A stretch of DNA of 64,000 nt from positions 77,724,693-77,788,692 of the forward strand of contig NC_035449.2 of the NCBI RefSeq assembly GCF_002127325.2, in the 5' to 3' direction. Origin of the DNA: Helianthus annuus. Taxonomy: Eukaryota; Streptophyta; Magnoliopsida; Asterales; Asteraceae. The notes beneath the pieces were generated by a model. It saw only the letters and a program-made list of their open reading frames with translations, ran no database searches and was not told the DNA's origin. Positions 58,348 through 64,000 of this stretch are shown piece after piece (position 1 is the stretch's first letter; every line of letters begins with the position of its first letter). The translations under genes and the position numbers were made by a program.

Positions 58348-61110
58348 TCATTCTTCAGTGGTGACCACTGGATCTTCTGTTGTAACCACTGGATCTTCCG
58401 TAGTTTGCTTTTCTGGCTCGATTGGATTTTCTTCCATAACGATCGTTTCTGGTGGTGCGACAGTCTCCGTTGGTGCTACCGGAGGTTCCTGATTAACGTT
58501 GGCTTCACTTGATTTTGGGTCCTCCTTAGCGGCCTCATATGTGGATGAGGCCGGAGGTGTTGGTGTGGCTTGAGAGTCGGTGGTGGTTTGAACTGCAGTT
58601 GAGGCAGAGCTTCCTTCCATGGTTTTCTCGTGTTTCTTTTTCCTTCGACTTTCTTTCTTTTTCTGCTCTTTCTCTTTTCGTTTCTCTATTTTGTCTACCA
58701 TGTCGAGCATGTCCCTTTTTAATCTCCAGGCACGCTCCACTGCTCGCTGAAACAGTGCTGCCTCTTCAAGATTTGCATTTCCAGCTCCGACATTGATACG
58801 ACTCGCATTCAGCATGGTGAGATCAGACAGCCCGAACTGAAACACGTCCATAGGGTCCAGTATTCGAATATCAACATTGTCGTTCGACCTTATTACAGCT
58901 TCACCGGTTTGACTATCGTAGAACCATTTCTTGAAATCCTTAAGTGCCACAGGGATTTCTTCCGGAAGCTTGACTCTGGTGACTACTTTAGCAGGGTTAA
59001 TAACCCACGTCACCTTTCCCTTGCCTGTTACTGGATCGAAAGAAGTTTTGGACACTCGGCGTCTTGGGCGCTGTGGGGCATGATTCGGGAAGTTCTTGTC
59101 GCATTCGCTTGTAATTAGACGTTCAAAGTCTCTTCCGATGCCCCTGTCACCATGGTTGAGCAAATTCAGACGCCCAAGCTCTCTTAAATCCCACCTTGGG
59201 AGCGAGAAGAGATCAAACCCAGTTGCGAAATATTGTATCACACCACCCCGTCTCTTTACAACGAACATGCCCCTTAGGTTGTCATACATCCAGCTTATTA
59301 TTTTCTCAGTCTCTTCCGATTTAACAACCTTTATCACTTGATGCAGATCAGGGAGCTTTTCTCGTTCTTTTCTGAACCACTCAGGATGTTCAGGAGCGAA
59401 AGTCTTGCCATCTTCTTGCTCATATAAAACCTCGTCTTCTAGCCCCCATTCAACGAAGGTTGGTGGCATAATTTCTCGATCTACTGCCTCTTCGTCGCTT
59501 TCGTTTCCCTCCAATGCCTTGTCAACCGATTCCAATCTCTTTTTCTTCGCTTCGGCTTCTTTTTCTTTTCGAGCCGTTTCTTCTTGAATGAAAGCTTCAA
59601 AATCGAAGATTTCATCAAATGTAAACATCGGCTCAATGTTTGCTTTTTCACATATTCCCCTCATCATTCGGTAGAGCTTCTCTAAGCTGGATTGTTGAAA
59701 TCTGACAAACTTGGCTTGCTTGGCCATGTATTCTTTCATTTCCTTGTTTTTCTTTCTTTGATCCTTGAGTTTCTCTCTTAGGATGTTTGTATCATTGACT
59801 TGATTCTTCAACAGGCAAATTTCTTTCGCCACATAAGGCCCGGTGTCTTTTATGAGCCTATCATACAGATCTTGAAATGGACGTAGTCTTTGAGGAACAA
59901 CGGGTGGTTTTGAGATTCTGGTGGGTTTGACTGGGGAAACCTTTGAAGTACCTTCGCCTGCTTGTGCCTCGTCAGGATCAACAAGAATTTGATCAACGAA
60001 ATCATTGAGGTCTTGAACTTCTTCAGGAACTACTTCGGGCATCTCGGAAGAAGATATTTCTTTACGTTTCAGGCTCTTTTCTCGTTTCTCTTTCTCCTGC
60101 ATTACATGCATGGCTTTTAGATCTTGAATATTTTTGCGTTGCTCTTCAGTTTGTGCCGCCCTGATTGCAGAACTCATTAAACGTTCAGAACCTCCTGTTG
60201 TCTTTTTCTTCTTAGGAGGTTCTTCACCTGCAGGTTGCTTGCCCTTTCGTTTTTCTTTGCTACTTCCTTCTTTGGCGGCTGCTTCGGCCTGTGCTTGTGC
60301 TGCTCTCTGTTGTTTAGCTTTGACCCCTTCTTTGTACTTCTGATATGCAGCTTTCACGATGGGTAGTCTTTCAGCTCTGTACATCCAGTCGTGTAACAAA
60401 ACCCATTCGTTGGTTTTGATTTCAGTATATTGTCTACTTGTGGGCACGTGGAATTTGTAGGTATTTCCGTCATTGGGGAGGTCTTTGTGCTGATCATTTA
60501 TGAGCATCTGAATAAATCTCGGATACATCGCCCAAGTCGCTCCATTTGCATTTTCTCTCATATAATTAAAAATTAATCCGGAGAGATTGAATTTTTGATT
60601 TGTGCATAGGCTCAGCATAGCTGCAGACCATTCCAAATTTAAGCCATCAAACCCGCCTTTTCGATGCGCTAGACTTGTCGAAATTACATAAACAATAAAC
60701 CTCCAATCCTGAGTTAGACCGCCCCTTTTAATCTCCTTCTTATTTCTGAAATCCCCTGCGTATCCCATTCCTTTGAAACCGTCAAGAATATCGTCTTGAC
60801 TCATGCTTTGTGGTTCATTATCGTTGTCTTTGAGCTTCAGAACTTTACGTACCCTTTCCTCTGTCACTTCCACTCTTTTGTTGCGTACTGTTGAAGAGAT
60901 TCCTGGTTTGTTGTTTATTGACTCCAGCTTTACGTTCTCCCAGAATTCTCGAATGTGAAGAGGATAGACAGGAGCGGAAGTCTCTACTGCATGACCAATT
61001 CTGCTATTGCGAACCCATTTCGATACATCTTCGAAGTCAGTTGGTACTTGATCGAGATTTATGCTCTGGTTATGCTTGAGGGTTTTATCCCATTCGAGCA
61101 CTTTCACCAT
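58348..61110 (-). CDS. Env-like ORF of the younger Sirevirus (920 aa)
   Basis: I start it at MVKVLEWDKTLKHNQ (61110) because a good splice acceptor ends at 61112; an in-frame Met seven codons upstream lies in the putative intron. The N-terminal third has HIREFWENVKLE, VTEERVRKVLKLKDND and LEWSAAMLSLCTNQKFN. The middle is Lys/Glu-rich with KGKQPAGEEPPKKKKTTGG and coiled-coil stretches. The C-terminal third carries IQYFATGFDLFSLPRWDL and ends in PVVTTEDPVVTTEE. No signal peptide or obvious membrane helix, so the env label is positional. The frame is fully open, unlike the other element genes here. Function unknown. Confidence 0.75.
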   Translation of the reverse strand: MVKVLEWDKTLKHNQSINLDQVPTDFEDVSKWVRNSRIGHAVETSAPVYPLHIREFWENVKLESINNKPGISSTVRNKRVEVTEERVRKVLKLKDNDNEPQSMSQDDILDGFKGMGYAGDFRNKKEIKRGGLTQDWRFIVYVISTSLAHRKGGFDGLNLEWSAAMLSLCTNQKFNLSGLIFNYMRENANGATWAMYPRFIQMLINDQHKDLPNDGNTYKFHVPTSRQYTEIKTNEWVLLHDWMYRAERLPIVKAAYQKYKEGVKAKQQRAAQAQAEAAAKEGSSKEKRKGKQPAGEEPPKKKKTTGGSERLMSSAIRAAQTEEQRKNIQDLKAMHVMQEKEKREKSLKRKEISSSEMPEVVPEEVQDLNDFVDQILVDPDEAQAGEGTSKVSPVKPTRISKPPVVPQRLRPFQDLYDRLIKDTGPYVAKEICLLKNQVNDTNILREKLKDQRKKNKEMKEYMAKQAKFVRFQQSSLEKLYRMMRGICEKANIEPMFTFDEIFDFEAFIQEETARKEKEAEAKKKRLESVDKALEGNESDEEAVDREIMPPTFVEWGLEDEVLYEQEDGKTFAPEHPEWFRKEREKLPDLHQVIKVVKSEETEKIISWMYDNLRGMFVVKRRGGVIQYFATGFDLFSLPRWDLRELGRLNLLNHGDRGIGRDFERLITSECDKNFPNHAPQRPRRRVSKTSFDPVTGKGKVTWVINPAKVVTRVKLPEEIPVALKDFKKWFYDSQTGEAVIRSNDNVDIRILDPMDVFQFGLSDLTMLNASRINVGAGNANLEEAALFQRAVERAWRLKRDMLDMVDKIEKRKEKEQKKKESRRKKKHEKTMEGSSASTAVQTTTDSQATPTPPASSTYEAAKEDPKSSEANVNQEPPVAPTETVAPPETIVMEENPIEPEKQTTEDPVVTTEDPVVTTEE

Positions 61111-61111
61111 T

Positions 61112-62010
61112 CTGCACAGAAAACGAAGCAAGTTAGAGTGTGCGGATACCGGATAAACTATGTACGAGACAAGAATTTACATAAGACATATATAATTTAA
61201 AAAGAAATCAAAAAAAATGAATATATACAATAACTTCGCTACCAGATCAGATTGTTTCATCGCTAATGATGGCCATATACACAGATTACCGGATAGATAA
61301 GCCAAATTCGCTGGCGAATTTAACGAAAACAAGGTTTTTGACCCGGAACTGATCTGACAGCGAAGATCATGATCTATCTCGCCATCCGGGCGAATTAGAT
61401 CAATGACTCGGTGCTTGAACTCGCGTTCAAGACTTGATATCCACGATGACTTCGCCAACACATCTGATATATTCGCTATGTTCGCTGGTGGATCAATTGT
61501 GATTTCAAGTCAATTCTTCGCTAGCGAACATAGGCGAAGACAGCGTCTCATTACCGGAAATGATTGAACAGCGAGAGTAGCGAATTTGATCGCTATCCGA
61601 GCGAATTAAACCGCTCGCTGATTGCTCGAACTCGCGTTCGAGACTTTTGGATTTCCCTTAAAATCGCTAACATCGCTGTATTCATCGCTGTGTTCAACGT
61701 TTTCTTGAAAAACCCTTTCAAAACCCTTTAACTGATTATGTTCAATGTATTCTTTTATTTACCCTTAGATCAGATTATATATACAATGGATGAAACAAGA
61801 ACATACGATAAATAAGAATCTGACCATGAATATGCATATGTCTAAACAAAAAAAAACCAACAATCCACACAATCGATTCTTCAATGACAAACTTAACCAC
61901 CCCACAAGAACCACCCAAACATTAACAATCTTATGAAGTTTGTCATGAACTGAGATTTAAACATGTAATCATTTAAACAATGAACTATAAACTGATCAAG
62001 TAAAACACAC
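61112..62010 (-). other. Putative leader intron of the env-like ORF
   Basis: On the minus strand ATTTCAG/GTGTGTTTTAC (62010) is a fair donor and CTTCGTTTTCTGTGCAG (61112) a strong acceptor, two bases before the ATG; length 899. The interior is dense in TTCGCTAGCGAA-like words (61230-61680). Splicing is inferred; the same block could simply be spacer between pol and env-like ORF. Confidence 0.4.
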
Positions 62011-62084
62011 CTGAAATTCTTTGATTGAATGGAAACTTGTGTTGATGATTTTGGAAGATAGATGATGATCGAGAATGTGAAGTA

Positions 62085-62200
62085 TTAACACCGGCGATGA
62101 AAGTGATGGAGTAAAAATTTGAAAAAGGACGGTTAAAGAGGTATATAAAGGTACGGTCAAAAAGTAACCAGCGAACTTATATGTTCGCTGGTATCTTATC
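62085..62200 (-). promoter_or_regulatory. Promoter-like segment upstream of the env-like ORF
   Basis: On the minus strand a near-perfect 24-base palindrome (62169-62192; half-site CCAGCGAAC, partner GTTCGCTGG) is followed 15-20 bases later by CTTTATATACCTC. Then comes a leader running to the putative donor at 62010. The arrangement copies that of the LTR promoter at 58135-58183. Confidence 0.4.
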
Positions 62201-62754
62201 TTCGCCGGCTTATATATAGTTTCAAAAATTTTGGTTTTTGCTTGAGGATTTCAAACGTTCTCGAAAAACGTGCCCGTTTAAGTTTGAAAGCCTGTTTATT
62301 TTGGGTTATTTACAGTGATGCTAAAATTTGGGCCATTTTGACTCCGAACTTCAACTTTCTTGCATTGCGAGGATTCATTTAACTCAGATTTTCTTGAAAT
62401 GACTGACGCTTACCAAACTTACCTGCAGAGAATCATATTGCCAACACTCGCCAAATTCTTATGACATGAGCATTTTATTACTAACCAGGGCACAAGAAAA
62501 ACTGTCAGTATGTTTGTCCGCTTAAATCCATGCATCCTTCTTTCAACATACCTTCGGAGAGCGTGTTTTATCATGTTTTCGGTAATTTTGACAAGTCTTC
62601 GATGGCCCCCACACAAGCTATTGAAAATAGAATCATTACGCCCTCGTGAGTCCCACATCAGGACATACCCCCGCGATCAGGGTATGCACAAAGATTCCTC
62701 ATAACAGGTGAGTATATTGGATTCATTCTCTTCAACGATAGATCGGAGATCAGG

Positions 62755-62935
62755 TCTGTACTTTCGTACAACAGAGATTCCAGGAACTATCGAGGGTTAA
62801 GATAGATGGTTCGGCAAACAGGTCAGTACCATCGTACAGCAGAGTTGCCTACTGATCTATCAGAGAGATTGGCCAAAGATGGCACTTATTATGGATTTTT
62901 GGCCAATAATGGCACTTATTATACAGGGTTTGGCC

Positions 62936-62969
<34 letters not shown>

Positions 62970-63035
62970 GGCACTTATTGGTAAGAGAATATCATAGTAT
63001 TTGCGTCTAGGTCAGTACCACCGTACAGCAGAAGA
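62755..63035. repeat. Three copies of GTCAGTACCATCGTACAGCA in the pol-env spacer
   Basis: Near copies at about 62752, 62820 and 63011 (variants GTCTGTACTTTCGTACAACA and GTCAGTACCACCGTACAGCA), each with a GTAC...GTAC dyad. Between them TTTGGCCAA-type phrases and TGGCACTTATTAT repeat. Poly-T runs at 62939-62965 and 63530-63552. From 62201 to 63566 I see no gene. Confidence 0.75.
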
Positions 63036-63566
63036 GCAACTATGATATCCTCCGAATGAAATCCCAATATAAAGACCCGAAATCTCAGATTTTGGCAATC
63101 CGTCAACGCAAGATTCAAGACCATTAAGCCATATGCCGCAACGTGTTACCCACTGAGGTGCGTAGTGCCTGAGAAAAGCCAGAATTCTTGTGTAGACATT
63201 ATGTTCGGCTCCCTACCAGCAGTTTACTCGTCGGTGTTGCTGAATCTACCGACACATCGTTGCTTGGTACCCTGATTGTATATTGTATTCTGTTCAAAGA
63301 AATGACAAAGTGTTAGCAATTTTCTATCACTTCCTCTAACAGGAGTCTGACATAAGCATCCTGTTTCAAGGATTTTCAGAATATCCCCCCTAAAATTTTC
63401 ATTTTCGTAAGTCCATTTGCCCGAAAATAAAATTTTAAACAGAAAATCTTTTTGGTAGGCGACGTCCTTCAATATCCGTTTTATTTTCAACAAGCAAAAA
63501 CGTTATTATTTTATTAATATTTAATTAAAAGTTTTTTTTTTTTTTTTTTTTTAATCAACACAAGCT

Positions 63567-64000
63567 TCATTTCCAATCAAGGAAATTGACCATCTCTAAC
63601 CAGGTTACCAACTGGTTAAAACGAGTTTTGTCAAAAGCTTTCGTAAAGATGCCGGCACGTTGCTGTGTCGTATCCACTGGCACCACTTGAATGTAACCCT
63701 TTTCGTAAGCGTCTCGAATTGCATGAATGCGGATTTCGATGTGCTTGGTTCTGGAGTGGTGCACGGGATTCTTCACAATTCCCAGACAAGCCTCATTGTC
63801 GATGAATATCGGAGTCTTCATGATGTTGATTCCGTAATCCAGCAACTGATTCTGTATCCAGAGAACTTGTGAACAGCAACTGTATGCTGCAGTGTATTCC
63901 GCTTGAGCTGTCGACGTGGACACTGTTGTTTGCTTCTTGCTTTGCCATGAAATCAGCCGATTTCCCAGAAATTGGCATCCTCCTGAAACCGACCTTCGAT
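63567..64000 (-). CDS. Copia Pol, RNase H end (partial)
   Basis: The frame enters from the window edge with GGCQFLGNRLISW and continues STSTAQAEYTAAYSCCSQ, LLDYGINIMKTPIFIDNEA, HHSRTKHIEIRIHAIRDAY and AGIFTKAFDKTRFNQLV, stop at 63567-63569. This is the C-terminal RNase H of Ty1/copia Pol, closest in wording to Sireviruses. The usual TAEAEY reads TAQAEY and ADIFTKA reads AGIFTKA, which may weaken the enzyme. No stop codon or shift in the visible part. Confidence 0.88.
   Translation of the reverse strand, partial: RRSVSGGCQFLGNRLISWQSKKQTTVSTSTAQAEYTAAYSCCSQVLWIQNQLLDYGINIMKTPIFIDNEACLGIVKNPVHHSRTKHIEIRIHAIRDAYEKGYIQVVPVDTTQQRAGIFTKAFDKTRFNQLVTWLEMVNFLDWK

Larger units (their letters stand above)
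57857..64000 (-). mobile_element. Younger Sirevirus-like Ty1/copia element, 5' part outside the window
   Basis: The 3' LTR is 57857-58314. Upstream on the minus strand are the env-like ORF, a long spacer and the RNase H end of pol at the window edge. The 3' flank reads GAGGT, so a matching GAGGT is predicted before the 5' LTR outside the window. The element inserted into the env-like ORF of an older relative. Confidence 0.82.

Noticed and set aside
58348..61110. A true viral-type envelope glycoprotein
   Set aside because: No signal peptide, membrane helix or Cys-rich ectodomain is visible; the protein is charged and largely coiled-coil. The env label is positional only.

Overview
KIND OF DNA. 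This is plant nuclear DNA made almost entirely of nested transposable elements. Evidence: Ty3/gypsy chromoviruses, an Athila/Tat-like gypsy element with a tRNA-Asp primer site, Sirevirus-type Ty1/copia elements with an env-like ORF, a Helitron, hAT and Mutator-like DNA elements, (TA)n-flanked MITE-like elements, and captured pieces of plant nuclear genes. The style of the elements suggests a large, repeat-rich eudicot genome, possibly Asteraceae; that last step is an impression. I found no intact host gene, tRNA, rRNA or CRISPR array. All recognisable host coding sequence (LSM2, NAD-isocitrate dehydrogenase, urease) lies as fragments inside transposons. LAYOUT. 1-11752: a Tekay/Del-like chromovirus arranged LTR / internal / LTR / internal. 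The first internal domain is full length but carries four nonsense codons and a frameshift; the second is open but cut off inside reverse transcriptase. 11753-12436: a composite of two small foldback families. 12465-22860: a (TA)n-flanked TIR element carrying an LSM2 exon; a 9.0 kb minus-strand chromovirus (13559-22565, duplication CCAGA) sits inside that exon. 23168-30556: a Helitron-like element with a 74-bp-arm hairpin and small ORFs. 30705-31219: a hAT MITE with an 8-bp duplication. 31510-52383: a second hAT-like element, split by about 20 kb of later insertions and bounded by matching GCAACGTT. Inside it, one (TA)n tract has accepted five different TIR elements in a row (31753-39720), the largest carrying an isocitrate dehydrogenase fragment; next to these is an 11.8 kb Athila/Tat-like element (39767-51602, duplication GTATG). 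52769-54139: a Mutator-like element with the start of a urease gene. 54140-55947: AT-rich repeats and GC-rich dyads. 55948-64000: two Sireviruses on the minus strand, the younger inserted into the env-like ORF of the older. HOW IT WORKS TOGETHER. The window is a stratified record of insertion. The most striking pattern is shared architecture among unrelated LTRs: each has its own family-specific self-complementary word, usually repeated, just upstream of a TATA box. The (TA)n-flanked DNA elements show a parallel pattern, each with a private short word repeated many times inside it.
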